Origin: Sinohyriopsis cumingii
Taxonomy: Eukaryota; Mollusca; Bivalvia; Unionida; Unionidae
DNA: 64,000 nt
Assembly (NCBI GenBank): GCA_028554795.2
Contig: CM068839.1
Span: forward strand, 87,627,540-87,691,539
Reading direction: 5' to 3'
Shown piece after piece: positions 38,517-51,853 of this stretch. Numbering within the stretch: the first letter of the stretch is position 1; each line of letters starts with the position of its first letter. A model generated the notes under the pieces. That model worked only from the letters and a program-made list of their open reading frames with translations, made no database searches and had not been told where the DNA came from. The position numbers were made by a program, and so were the translations under genes.

Positions 38517-38525
38517 CTTGCTCTG
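38510..38525. other. Unit 7 rearrangement breakpoint
   Basis: C-type ctcgcgcata is followed directly by B-type ccttgctctgtg. The two parent sequences (catatcttgg and ttgaccttgc) share only an imperfect cttg here, so this is not a crossover between equivalent positions. The join removes the rest of the A LINE, the B spacer and the B minisatellite. Confidence 0.9.
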
Positions 38526-39529
38526 TGTTCTTCTCTTGGAGTTGTCGTATGGAAAAGATCATGTCTGTCGTCGACCTGCCTGCTTTAAAGCCGCACTGGG
38601 ATTCCAGGTGCACACGGTCCACCAGCAACTGCAGCCTGTTGAGTATAATGCGGGAATACACTTTGCCAACGATGCTCCGAAGCGAGATCCCTCTGTAATT
38701 ATTACAGTTACTGAGGTCGCCATTGTTTTTGTAAACGGTATCTCGCGCATATCTTGGAGGACCGCTCCTTTCCTCCCAGCAGAGACAAAGTAGCTCATGC
38801 AGCAGCTGAAGCAATGTTGGTTTCCCACGTTCGATAGCTTTTGGCGGGATGCTGTCACTACATGGTGCTTTGTCGTTTGGGACGGAGTCGATTGCTTTGT
38901 TGAGCTCCTCTAAGGTGGGCACTTTGTGGAGCTCCTCTATGGTGGGCAGTTTTTATGCTGTTAGGGCTGCATCGGTGACTGACATTTCTTGGGAGCATAG
39001 CTCTGAGTAGTGTTCCACCCATCTGGCCATCTGTTGCTCGCAGTCAGTGATCTCCTCTCCCCTCAGAGATTTCTGGCGGACGATCCCTTTCACCATAGGG
39101 TCTAGAGCCTTCTTGATATCACAGTACATACCTTGGATGTTTCAGGATTCGGCACTGCGCTGGAGTCCTTCACATAGTTGTTACCAGTACTCGTTCGCGC
39201 ACTGTCTAGCGATGTGTTGGGTGTTGCTTCGAGCGCTTCTGAGATCAGCAAGCATCCGTTCATTAGGGCATTTTTTGTAAGCTTTGAAGGCTTTTCATTT
39301 GTCTTCGATTATTGGTTCTATCCTTGATAGATGTGCGCTGAACTAGTGCCAAACGTGGCCATGGCTGTGCTGTAGATGACACCCTTCATGGCGCTCCACA
39401 TGACTGTGGCATCGTGATCTGGCAGGTCTTGGAGTGCCTGGTCCAGGGCTAGTATGAGAATACAAGAGTATATCACAATTATGCTCATGCAGCTCTGAGA
39501 TTTTTTCAGAGACGTACGAAAATTCAATC
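38517..39529 (-). mobile_element. LINE ORF2 fragment B7, missing its RT edge
   Basis: B-type sequence starts at ccttgctctgtg, about 50 bp inside the usual B fragment, so its motif A is missing. Because the preceding C-type segment extends 286 bp, about 235 bp of RT sequence is present twice in a row. The minus ORF 38440-38922 crosses the join (NTEQG then MREIPFTKTM). Private marks are gcttttggcggg and tttcaggattcgg. Confidence 0.9.
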
Positions 39530-40865
39530 AAAATCCAATTAAACATTTTATAATTTCATTTGTATTAAATGTTCTAATTCGAGGTTATTAAAAGCTTATT
39601 ACATGAATAAACTGCACAATTTTGCAGGTGCCACATTTTACTTAAATAAAAACAGACACCATGAAAAAGGAAAAATCAGCCAGATATATTCATATATTAC
39701 CAAAAGATAATGCAAATAGACTTTTTTTATATAAATTATTACAAAAAGTGCACATGTAAGATTTATAAATTCTTTGGTTGATCTTTTTTATTCTGGCTGT
39801 GTCATACAGGAAATGTTTTTTAAACTAAACAGGCATTGGATATTGAAAATCAATTATAATCCTTATTATTGCAGCATATATACTTGTCAATTATTCTGGC
39901 CAAGCATTATGCTATAAGAATTGCATTGCATAAATGGAAATATATTGTACTGCAAACCCACTTCCTCACATCCGACCCTGTTATCTGTTCAGTGAATGTA
40001 TTCTACAAGTATCCTCAATGGCATGAATATCGGTTTTCTTTGAAATGTTTCAAACTTAATGCAAAATAACGGTGAAAGACAAACGTTAATTCAAATAAAG
40101 CATCACACACATACACACGAATGCAACAAGTGTATACAGACATGATGTCTTCCTTCGTCATACTATATACACCGGCTGATCAACAATAACTACTTAAAAG
40201 TGTTTTATTCAATTGTTAAATATGTAAAACATTTGAGAAATACAATAAAACCCAAGAAATTTGTATTTGTTGGTATTCCACAGCGTGACAAATGGAACGT
40301 AATTCCCAGTGTAATTTCGACAATTTAGAACAAATCTTCATAACCAACAAAAAGATTTCAAAGAAACTATATATGTAATCTTTACTGGTTCGATCTACAA
40401 GTAAATAGCTGCAGGATTCAGTTAATGGTGTACATTTCAAAAGGGAAATGGGATGAAAATGTCTCGAAGTAATTGTAACCAAAGTGTACTAAAAGATCAC
40501 ATAGCTCGCCTCTTTGAAGTAATTATAAACAATGTAATAAACAAGTACGTATCTCAACTATTTGATGTCATTGAAACCAGAGTACTAAAGCCGAGTAAAT
40601 ATCTCAACTCGGTGAAGTAACTGTATAACTGTAACAAGAGTAATAAATGAGTATATACTTCAACTCTCTGAAGTAATTGTAACCAAAGTACAATAAATGA
40701 TTACATAGCTCATCTCTTCAAGGTAATGGTAACTAGTCTAATAAACTATTACATATCTCAGCTCTTCCAAGCAATTGTAAACAAAATGTAATAAATAACA
40801 GCTTAGATCACCTCTAAAATGCATTTAATAGTCTTCAATTTACATAATAAAAACTAATTATCATG

Positions 40866-41953
40866 CAGGTCAAAGGTCTTGGTGATTTCGATGAACATCA
40901 TGTAGAGTGGTTGACCTTGCTCTGTGTTCTTCTCTTGGAGTTGTCGTATGGAAAAGATCATGTCTGTCATCGACCTGCCTGCTTTAAAGCCGCACTGGGA
41001 TTCCAGGTGCACACGGTCCGCCAGCAACTGCAGCCTGTTGAGTATAATGCGGGCATACACTTTGCCAACGATGCTCAGAAGCGAGATCCCTCTGTAGTTA
41101 TTACAGTCACTGAGGTCGCCATTGTTTTTGTAAATGGTATCTCGCGCATATCTTGGGGTACCGCTCCTTTCCTTCCAGCAGAGACAAAGTAGCTCATGCA
41201 GCGGCTGAAGCAATGTTGGTTTCCCACGTTCTATAGCTTTGGGCGGGATGCTGTCACTACCTGGTGCTTTGTCGTTTGGGTGGGAGTCGATTGCTTTGCT
41301 GACCTCCTCTAAGGTGGGCACTTTGTCGAGCTCATCCATGGTGGGCAGTTTTTATGCTGCTAGGGGCCGCATCGGTGACTAGCATATCCTGGGAGTATAG
41401 CTCTGAGTAGTGTTCCACCCATCTGGCCATCTGTTGCTCACAGTCAGTGATCTCCTCTCCCCTCAGAGATTTCCGGGGAACGGCCCCTTTCACCGTAGGG
41501 CCTAGAGCCTTCTTGATACCACAGTACATACCTTGGATGTTTCCGGACTCGGCACTGTGCTGGAGTCCTTCACATAGTTGTTACCAGTACTCGTTCGCGC
41601 ACTGTCTAGCGATTGTGTTGGGTGTTGCTTCGAGCACTTCTGAGATCAGCAAGCGTCCGTCCATTAAGGCATTTTTTTGTAACGTTTGAAGGCTTTTCGT
41701 TTGTCTTCGATTATTGGTTCCATCCTTGATAGATGTGCGTTGAACCAGTCCTGGCTGGGCCGTTCCTTTTTGCCAAACATGGCCATGGCTGTGCTGTAGA
41801 TTGCACCCTTCATGGCGTTCCACATGGCTGTGGCATCGTGGTCTGGCAGGTCCTGGAGTGTCTGGTCCAGGGCTAGTATGACAATACAAGAGTATATCAC
41901 AATTCTACTAGTGCAGCTCTGAGATTGTTTCAGAGACGTACGACCATTCAATC
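40866..41953 (-). mobile_element. LINE ORF2 fragment C7
   Basis: The last copy of the FIEITKTFD group among C monomers. Private coding changes are EEVSKA, GTPRYARDTIYK and GRSMTD, more than in most copies. Confidence 0.9.
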
Positions 41954-43263
41954 AAAATGCAATTAAACATTTTATAATTTGATTGGTATTGAATGTTCTA
42001 GTTCGAGGTTATCAAAAGCAAATTACATGAAAGAACTGCACAATTCTGCAGGTGCCACATTTTACTTATATAAACACATGTACCATGGAAAAGGAAAAAA
42101 ATAGCCAAATAGATTCATATATTACCAAAACATAATGCAAATAGACTTTTTTTAAATATAAATTATTACAAAAAGTGCACGTGTAAGATTTATAAATTCT
42201 TTGATTGATCTTTTTTATTCTGGCTGTGTCATACAGCAGTTGGATATTTAAAATCAGTTATAATCCTTATTACTGCAGCATATATACTTGTTAATTATTC
42301 TGACCAAGCATTATGCTATGAGAATTGCATTGCATAAATGGAAATATATTGTACTGCAAACCCACTTCCTCACATCCGACCCTGTTATCTGTTCAATGAA
42401 TGTATTCTACAAGTATGCTCAGTGGCATGAATATGTGTTTTCTCTGAAATGTTTCAAACTTAATGCAAAATAATGGTGAAAGACAAACGTTAATTCAAAT
42501 AAAGCATCACACACACACGAATGCAACAAGTGTATACAGACAGGATGTCTTTCTTTGTCATACTATTTACACCGATAAATCAACAATAACTACTTAAAAG
42601 TGTTTTATTCAATTTTTAAATTCGGAAAAATGTGAGAAATACAATAAAACTCAAGAAATATTTATTTGTTGGTATTCCGCAGCGTGACAAATGGAACGTA
42701 ACGCTCAGTGTAATTTCGACAATTTAGAACAAATGTTCATAACCGACAAAAAGATTTCAAAGAAACTATATATGTAATCTTTACTGGTTCGATCTACAAG
42801 TAAATAGCTGTAGTATTCAGCTAATGGTGTACATTTCAAAAGGGAAATGGGATGAAATTGTCTCGAAGTAATTGTAACCAAAGTGTACTAAAAGATTACA
42901 TAGCTCGCCTCTTTGAAGTAATTATAAACAATGTAATAAACGAGTATGTATCTCAACAATTTGATGTAATTGTAACCAGAGTACTAAAGCCGAGTAAATA
43001 TCTCAACTCGTTGAAGCAACTGTATAACTGTAACAAGAGTAATAAATGAGTATATATCTCAACTCTCTGAAGTAATTGTAACCAAAGTACAATAAATGAT
43101 TACATAGCTCATCTCTTAGAGGTAATTGTAACTAGTCTAATAAACTATTACATATCTCAGCTCTTCCAAGCAATTGTAAACAAAATGTAATAAATAACAG
43201 CTTAGATGACCTCTTCGATGCATTTAATAGTCTTCAGTTTACATAATAAAACTAATTATCATG

Positions 43264-43840
43264 CAGGTCAAAGGTCTTGGTGATTTCGATGAACATCATG
43301 TAGAGTGGTTGACCTTGCTCTGTGTTCTTCTCTTGGAGTTGTCGTATGGAAAATATCCTGTCTGTCGTCGACCTGCCTGCATTAAAGCCGCACTGGGATT
43401 CCAGGTGCACACTGTCCGCCAGCAACTGCAGCCTGTTGAATATAATGCGGGCATACACGTTGCCAACGATGCTCAGAAGCGAGATCAAGCGAGATCCCTC
43501 TGTAATTATTACAGTCACTGAGGTCGCCATTGTTTTTGTAAACGGTATCTCGCGCATGTCCTGGGGATCCGCTCCTTCCTCCCAGCAGAGACAAAGTAGC
43601 TCATGCAGTGGCTGAAGCAATGTTTGTTTCCCACGTTCGATAGCTTCGGGCGGGATGATGTCACTACCTGGTGCTTTGTCGTTTGGGAGGGAGTCGATTG
43701 CTTTGCTGAGCTCCTCTAAGGTGGGCACTTTGTCGAACTCATCCATGGTGGGCAGTTTTTATGCTGCTAGGGGCCGCATCGGTGACTGACATTTCTTGGG
43801 AGTATAGCTCTAGGTAGTGTTCCACCCATCTGGCCATCTG
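43264..43840 (-). mobile_element. LINE ORF2 fragment A8
   Basis: A-type body with the 10-bp duplication and the FIEITKTFD edge. It has gtctgtcgtcg and catgtcctgggg, as in A1-A4, so only the edge has been replaced. Confidence 0.9.
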
Positions 43841-44656
43841 TCATACTTAATGCAAAATAATGGTGAAAGACAAACGTTAATTCAAATAAAGCATCGCACA
43901 CATACACACGAATGCAACAAGTGTATACAGACATGATGTCTTCCGTCGTCATACTATATACACCGGCTAATCAACAATAACTACTTAAAAGTGTTTAATT
44001 CAATTTTTAAATTCACAAAAAATGTGAGAAATACAATAAAACTCAAGAAATCTTTATTTGTTGGTATTCCGCAGCGTAACAAATGGAACGTAACGCCCAG
44101 TGTAATTTCGACAATTTAGAACAAATCTTCATATGCGACAAAAAGATTTCAAAGAAACTATATATGTAATCTTTACTGGTTCGATCTACAAGTAAATAAC
44201 TCCAGGATTCAGTTTATGGTGTACATTTCAAAAGGGAAATGGGATGAAATTATCTCGAAGTAATTGTAAGCAAAGTGTACTAAAAGATTACATAGCTCGC
44301 CTCTTTGAAGTAATTATAAACAATGTAATAAACGAGTATGTATCTCAACTATTTGATGTCATTGAAACCAGAGTATTAAAGCCGAGTAAATATCTCAACT
44401 CGTTGAAGTAACTGTATAACTGTAAAAAGAGTAATAAATAAGTATATATCTCAATTCTCTGAAGTAATTGTAACCAAAATACAATAAATGATTACATAGC
44501 TCATCTCTTCAAGGTAATTGTATCTAGTCTAATAAACTATTACATATGTCAGCTCTTCCAAGCAATTGTAAACAAAATGTAATAAATAACAGCTTAGATG
44601 ACCTCTTCGATGCATTTAATAGTCTTCAGTTTACATAATAAAAACTAATTATCATG

Positions 44657-45719
44657 CAGGTCAATGGTCTTGGTGAGTTCAATGAACATCATGTAGAGTG
44701 GTTGACCTTGCTCTGTGTTCTTCTCTTGGAGTTGTCGTATGGAAAAGATCATGTCTGTCGTCGACCTGCCTGCTTTAAAGCCGCACTGGGATTCCAGGTG
44801 CACACGGTCCACCAGCAACTGCAGCCTGTTGAGTATAATGCGGGAATACACTTTGCCAACGATGCTCCGAAGCGAGATCCCTCTGTAATTATTACAGTTA
44901 CTGAGGTCGCCATTGTTTTTGTAAACGGTATCTCGCGCATATCTTGGAGGACCGCTCCTTTCCTCCCAGCAGAGACAAAGTAGCTCATGCAGCAGCTGAA
45001 GCAATGTTGGTTTCCCACGTTCGATAGCTTTGGGCGGGATGCTGTCACTACATGGTGCTTTGTCGTTTGGGACGGAGTCGATTGCTTTGTTGAGCTCCTC
45101 TAAGGTGGGCACTTTGTCGAGCTCCTCTATGGTGGGCAGTTTTTATGCTGTTAGGGCTGCATCGGTGACTGACATTTCTTGGGAGCATAGCTCTGAGTAG
45201 TGTTCCACCCATCTGGCCATCTGTTGCTCGCAGTCAGTGATCTCCTCTCCCCTCAGAGATTTCTGGCGGACGATCCCTTTCACCATAGGGTCTAGAGCCT
45301 TCTTGATATCACAGTACATACCTTGGATGTTTCCGGATTCGGCACTGCGCTGGAGTCCTTCACATAGTTGTTACCAGTACTCGTTCGCGCACTGTCTAGC
45401 GATGTGTTGGGTGTTGCTTCGAGCGCTTCTGAGATCAGCAAGCATCCGTTCATTAGGGCATTTTTTGTAAGCTTTGAAGGCTTTTCATTTGTCTTCGATT
45501 ATTGGTTCTATCCTTGATAGATGTGCGCTGAACTAGTGCCAAACGTGGCCATGGCTGTGCTGTAGATGACACCCTTCATGGCGCTCCACATGACTGTGGC
45601 ATCGTGATCTGGCAGGTCTTGGAGTGCCTGGTCCAGGGCTAGTATGAGAATACAAGAGTATATCACAATTATGCTCATGCAGCTCTGAGATTTTTTCAGA
45701 GACGTACGAAAATTCAATC
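44657..45719 (-). mobile_element. LINE ORF2 fragment B8
   Basis: B-type RT-fingers product equal to B5 and B6. At the linker boundary it has tgtcgagctcctc (shared with B9), the base found in A and C. Confidence 0.9.
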
Positions 45720-47055
45720 AAAATCCAATTAAACATTTTATAATTTCATTTGTATTAAATGTTCTAATTCGAGGTTATTAAAAGCTTATTACATGAATAA
45801 ACTGCACAATTTTGCAGGTGCCACATTTTACTTAAATAAAAACAGACACCATGAAAAAGGAAAAATCAGCCAGATATATTCATATATTACCAAAAGATAA
45901 TGCAAATAGACTTTTTTTATATAAATTATTACAAAAAGTGCACATGTAAGATTTATAAATTCTTTGGTTGATCTTTTTTATTCTGGCTGTGTCATACAGG
46001 AAATGTTTTTTAAACTAAACAGGCATTGGATATTGAAAATCAATTATAATCCTTATTATTGCAGCATATATACTTGTCAATTATTCTGGCCAAGCATTAT
46101 GCTATAAGAATTGCATTGCATAAATGGAAATATATTGTACTGCAAACCCACTTCCTCACATCCGACCCTGTTATCTGTTCAGTGAATGTATTCTACAAGT
46201 ATCCTCAATGGCATGAATATCGGTTTTCTTTGAAATGTTTCAAACTTAATGCAAAATAACGGTGAAAGACAAACGTTAATTCAAATAAAGCATCACACAC
46301 ATACACACGAATGCAACAAGTGTATACAGACATGATGTCTTCCTTCGTCATACTATATACACCGGCTGATCAACAATAACTACTTAAAAGTGTTTTATTC
46401 AATTGTTAAATATGTAAAACATTTGAGAAATACAATAAAACCCAAGAAATTTGTATTTGTTGGTATTCCACAGCGTGACAAATGGAACGTAATTCCCAGT
46501 GTAATTTCGACAATTTAGAACAAATCTTCATAACCAACAAAAAGATTTCAAAGAAACTATATATGTAATCTTTACTGGTTCGATCTACAAGTAAATAGCT
46601 GCAGGATTCAGTTAATGGTGTACATTTCAAAAGGGAAATGGGATGAAAATGTCTCGAAGTAATTGTAACCAAAGTGTACTAAAAGATCACATAGCTCGCC
46701 TCTTTGAAGTAATTATAAACAATGTAATAAACAAGTACGTATCTCAACTATTTGATGTCATTGAAACCAGAGTACTAAAGCCGAGTAAATATCTCAACTC
46801 GGTGAAGTAACTGTATAACTGTAACAAGAGTAATAAATGAGTATATACTTCAACTCTCTGAAGTAATTGTAACCAAAGTACAATAAATGATTACATAGCT
46901 CATCTCTTCAAGGTAATGGTAACTAGTCTAATAAACTATTACATATCTCAGCTCTTCCAAGCAATTGTAAACAAAATGTAATAAATAACAGCTTAGATGA
47001 CCTCTTCGATGCATTTAATAGTCTTCAGTTTACATAATAAAAACTAATTATCATG

Positions 47056-48143
47056 CAGGTCAATGGTCTTGGTGAGTTCAATGAACATCATGTAGAGTGG
47101 TTGACCTTGCTCTGTGTTCTTCTCTTGGAGTTGTCGTATGGAAAAGATCATGTCTGTCGTCGACCTGCCTGCTTTAAAGCCGCACTGGGATTCCAGGTGC
47201 ACACGGTCCACCAGCAACTGCAGCCTGTTGAGTATAATGCGGGCATACACTTTGCCAACGATGCTCCGAAGCGAGATCCCTCTGTAGTTATTACAGTCAC
47301 TGAGGTCGCCATTGTTTTTGTAAACGGTATCTCGCGCATATCTTGGGGGACCGCTCCTTTCCTTCCAGCAGAGACAAAGTAGCTCATGCAGCGGCTGAAG
47401 CAATGTTGGTTTCCCACGTTCGATAGCTTTGGGCGGGATGCTGTCACTACCTGGTGCTTTGTCGTTTGGGTGGGAGTCGATTGCTTTGCTGAGCTCCTCT
47501 AAGGTGGGCACTTTGTCGAGCTCATCCATGGTGGGCAGTTTTTATGCTGCTAGGGGCCGCATCGGTGACTAGCATATCCTGGGAGTATAGCTCTGAGTAG
47601 TGTTCCACCCATCTGGCCATCTGTTGCTCACAGTCAGTGATCTCCTCTCCCCTCAGAGATTTCCGGGGAACGGCCCCTTTCACCGTAGGGCCTAGAGCCT
47701 TCTTGATACCACAGTACATACCTTGGATGTTTCCGGACTCGGCACTGTGCTGGAGTCCTTCACATAGTTGTTACCAGTACTCGTTCGCGCACTGTCTAGC
47801 GATTGTGTTGGGTGTTGCTTCGAGCACTTCTGAGATCAGCAAGCGTCCGTCCATTAAGGCATTTTTTTGTAACGTTTGAAGGCTTTTCGTTTGTCTTCGA
47901 TTATTGGTTCCATCCTTGATAGATGTGCGTTGAACCAGTCCTGGCTGGGCCGTTCCTTTTTGCCAAACATGGCCATGGCTGTGCTGTAGATTGCACCCTT
48001 CATGGCGTTCCACATGGCTGTGGCATCGTGGTCTGGCAGGTCCTGGAGTGTCTGGTCCAGGGCTAGTATGACAATACAAGAGTATATCACAATTCTACTA
48101 GTGCAGCTCTGAGATTGTTTCAGAGACGTACGACCATTCAATC
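47056..48143 (-). mobile_element. LINE ORF2 fragment C8 with a B-type tract
   Basis: It is back to FIELTKTID. Within a C body (KERSGPPRYARD, cttgggggaccg) it has B marks: gctccgaagcg (LRSIVGKV) and cacgttcgatagc, where C normally has gctcagaagcg and cacgttctatagc. The linker is C-type. Confidence 0.9.
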
Positions 48144-49049
48144 AAAATGCAATTAAACATTTTATAATTTGATTGGTATTGAATGTTCTAGTTCGAGGTT
48201 ATCAAAAGCAAATTACATGAAAGAACTGCACAATTCTGCAGGTGCCACATTTTACTTATATAAACACATGTACCATGGAAAAGGAAAAAAATAGCCAAAT
48301 AGATTCATATATTACCAAAACATAATGCAAATGGACTTTTTTTAAATATAAATTATTACAAAAAGTGCACGTGTAAGATTTATAAATTCTTTGATTGATC
48401 TTTTTTATTCTGGCTGTGTCATACAGCAGTTGGATATTTAAAATCAGTTATAATCCTTATTACTGCAGCATATATACTTGTTAATTATTCTGACCAAGCA
48501 TTATGCTATGAGAATTGCATTGCATAAATGGAAATATATTGTACTGCAAACCCACTTCCTCACATCCGACCCTGTTATCTGTTCAATGAATGTATTCTAC
48601 AAGTATGCTCAGTGGCATGAATATGTGTTTTCTCTGAAATGTTTCAAACTTAATGCAAAATAATGGTGAAAGACAAACGTTAATTCAAATAAAGCATCAC
48701 ACACACACGAATGCAACAAGTGTATACAGACAGGATGTCTTTCTTTGTCATACTATTTACACCGATAAATCAACAATAACTACTTAAAAGTGTTTTATTC
48801 AATTTTTAAATTCGGAAAAATGTGAGAAATACAATAAAACTCAAGAAATATTTATTTGTTGGTATTCCGCAGCGTGACAAATGGAACGTAACGCTCAGTG
48901 TAATTTCGACAATTTAGAACAAATGTTCATAACCGACAAAAAGATTTCAAAGAAACTATATATGTAATCTTTATTGGTTCGATCTACAAGTAAATAGCTG
49001 CAGGATTCAGCTAATGGTGTACATTTCAAAAGGGAAATGGGATGAAATT

Positions 49050-49345
49050 GTCTCGAAGTAATTGTAACCAAAGTGTACTAAAAGATTACATAGCTCGCCT
49101 CTTTGAAGTAATTATAAACAATGTAATAAACGAGTATGTATCTCAACAATTTGATGTAATTGTAACCAGAGTACTAAAGCCGAGTAAATATCTCAACTCG
49201 TTGAAGTAATTGTAACCAAAGTACAATAAATGATTACATAGCTCATCTCTTAGAGGTAATTGTAACTAGTCTAATAAACTATTACATATCTCAGCTCTTC
49301 CAAGCAATTGTAAACAAAATGTAATAAATAACAGCTTAGATGACC
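49050..49345. repeat. Contracted minisatellite in A of unit 9 (6 copies)
   Basis: The 56-bp contraction is identical to units 5 and 6, but copy 6 reads agtctaataaac, the common form. Either the block was transferred from a unit-6-like source and partly converted back, or the same contraction happened twice. Confidence 0.92.
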
Positions 49346-49397
49346 TCTTCGATGCATTTAATAGTCTTCAGTTTACATAATAAAACTAATTATCATG

Positions 49398-49974
49398 CAG
49401 GTCAAAGGTCTTGGTGATTTCGATGAACATCATGTAGAGTGGTTGACCTTGCTCTGTGTTCTTCTCTTGGAGTTGTCGTATGGAAAATATCCTGTCTATC
49501 GTCGACCTGCCTGCATTAAAGCCGCACTGGGATTCCAGGTGCACACTGTCCGCCAGCAACTGCAGCCTGTTGAATATAATGCGGGCATACACGATGCCAA
49601 CGATGATCAGAAGCGAGATCAAGCGAGATCCCTCTGTAATTATTACAGTCACTGAGGTCGCCATTGTTTTTGTAAACGGTATCTCGCGCATGTCTTGGGG
49701 ATCCGCTCCTTCCTCCCAGCAGAGACAAAGTAGCTCATGCAGTGGCTGAAGCAATGTTTGTTTCCCACGTTCGATAGCTTCGGGCGGGATGATGTCACTA
49801 CCTGGTGCTTTGTCGTTTGGGAGGGAGTCGATTGCTTTGCTGAGCTCCTCTAAGGTGGGCACTTTGTCGAACTCATTCATGGTGGGCAGTTTTTATGCTG
49901 CTAGGGGCCGCATCGGTGACTGACATTTCTTGGGAGTATAGCTCTAGGTAGTGTTCCACCCATCTGGCCATCTG
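49398..49974 (-). mobile_element. LINE ORF2 fragment A9
   Basis: A-type body with the FIEITKTFD edge, GRSTID and gtctatcgtcg as in A6. Private changes are MNEFDK and LLIIVGIV (from acgatgccaacgatgatcag). Confidence 0.9.
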
Positions 49975-50790
49975 TCATACTTAATGCAAAATAATGGTGA
50001 AAGACAAACGTTAATTCAAATAAAGCATCGCACACATACACACGAATGCAACAAGTGTATACAGACATGATGTCTTCCGTCGTCATACTATATACACCGG
50101 CTAATCAACAATAACTACTTAAAAGTGTTTAATTCAATTTTTAAATTCACAAAAAATGTGAGAAATACAATAAAACTCAAGAAATCTTTATTTGTTGGTA
50201 TTCCGCAGCGTAACAAATGGAACGTAACGCCCAGTGTAATTTCGACAATTTAGAACAAATCTTCATATGCGACAAAAAGATTTCAAAGAAACTATATATG
50301 TAATCTTTACTGGTTCGATCTACAAGTAAATAACTCCAGGATTCAGTTTATGGTGTACATTTCAAAAGGGAAATGGGATGAAATTATCTCGAAGTAATTG
50401 TAAGCAAAGTGTACTAAAAGATTACATAGCTCGCCTCTTTGAAGTAATTATAAACAATGTAATAAACGAGTATGTATCTCAACTATTTGATGTAATTGAA
50501 ACCAGAGTATTAAAGCCGAGTAAATATCTCAACTCGTTGAAGTAACTGTATAACTGTAAAAAGAGTAATAAATAAGTATATATCTCAATTCTCTGAAGTA
50601 ATTGTAACCAAAATACAATAAATGATTACATAGCTCATCTCTTCAAGGTAATTGTATCTAGTCTAATAAACTATTACATATCTCAGCTCTTCCAAGCAAT
50701 TGTTAACAAAATGTAATAAATAACAGCTTAGATGACCTCTTCGATGCATTTAATAGTCTTCAGTTTACATAATAAAAACTAATTATCATG

Positions 50791-51853
50791 CAGGTCAATG
50801 GTCTTGGTGAGTTCAATGAACATCATGTAGAGTGGTTGACCTTGCTCTGTGTTCTTCTCTTGGAGTTGTCGTATGGAAAAGATCATGTCTGTCGTCGACC
50901 TGCCTGCTTTAAAGCCGCACTGGGATTCCAGGTGCACACGGTCCACCAGCAACTGCAGCCTGTTGAGTATAATGCGGGAATACACTTTGCCAACGATGCT
51001 CCGAAGCGAGATCCCTCTGTAATTATTACAGTTACTGAGGTCGCCATTGTTTTTGTAAACGGTATCTCGCGCATATCTTGGAGGACCGCTCCTTTCCTCC
51101 CAGCAGAGACAAAGTAGCTCATGCAGCAGCTGAAGCAATGTTGGTTTCCCACGTTCGATAGCTTTGGGCGGGATGCTGTCACTACATGGTGCTTTGTCGT
51201 TTGGGACGGAGTCGATTGCTTTGTTGAGCTCCTCTAAGGTGGGCACTTTGTCGAGCTCCTCTATGGTGGGCAGTTTTTATGCTGTTAGGGCTGCATCGGT
51301 GACTGACATTTCTTGGGAGCATAGCTCTGAGTAGTGTTCCACCCATCTGGCCATCTGTTGCTCGCAGTCAGTGATCTCCTCTCCCCTCAGAGATTTCTGG
51401 CGGACGATCCCTTTCACCATAGGGTCTAGAGCCTTCTTGATATCACAGTACATACCTTGGATGTTTCCGGATTCGGCACTGCGCTGGAGTCCTTCACATA
51501 GTTGTTACCAGTACTCGTTCGCGCACTGTCTAGCGATGTGTTGGGTGTTGCTTCGAGCGCTTCTGAGATCAGCAAGCATCCGTTCATTAGGGCATTTTTT
51601 GTAAGCTTTGAAGGCTTTTCATTTGTCTTCGATTATTGGTTCTATCCTTGATAGATGTGCGCTGAACTAGTGCCAAACGTGGCCATGGCTGTGCTGTAGA
51701 TGACACCCTTCATGGCGCTCCACATGACTGTGGCATCGTGATCTGGCAGGTCTTGGAGTGCCTGGTCCAGGGCTAGTATGAGAATACAAGAGTATATCAC
51801 AATTATGCTCATGCAGCTCTGAGATTTTTTCAGAGACGTACGAAAATTCAATC
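50791..51853 (-). mobile_element. LINE ORF2 fragment B9
   Basis: B-type, product equal to B8, with the same tgtcgagctcctc mark and the TAG after HVWH. Confidence 0.9.

Larger units (their letters stand above)
37051..42083. repeat. Higher-order unit 7, rearranged, about 1.16 kb short
   Basis: A-type sequence runs from 37051 to about 38230, then a C-type LINE segment to about 38516, then B-type sequence to 39659, then C from 39660 to 42083. Only two minisatellite blocks remain, at 37827-38178 and 40461-40812; the B spacer and B minisatellite are gone. Unit 8 is 6190 bp and carries the same small indels (4-bp CA contraction, one T), so the net loss here is 1,157 bp. The A-spacer ORF seen in other units is broken by attctaaaag at about 37372. 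Confidence 0.96.
42084..48273. repeat. Higher-order unit 8
   Basis: A about 42084-43844, B about 43845-45849, C 45850-48273. Minisatellite blocks are at 42860-43211, 44252-44603 and 46651-47002. It is 5 bp short: 4 bp in the CA tract near 42506 and 1 T near 45911. B contains the C-type stretch gatgtcattgaaacc near 44356, and tgtcgagctcctc at about 45116 where earlier B copies have tgtggagctcctc. The C spacer variant caaaagataatgc is shared with units 7 and 9. Confidence 0.97.
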
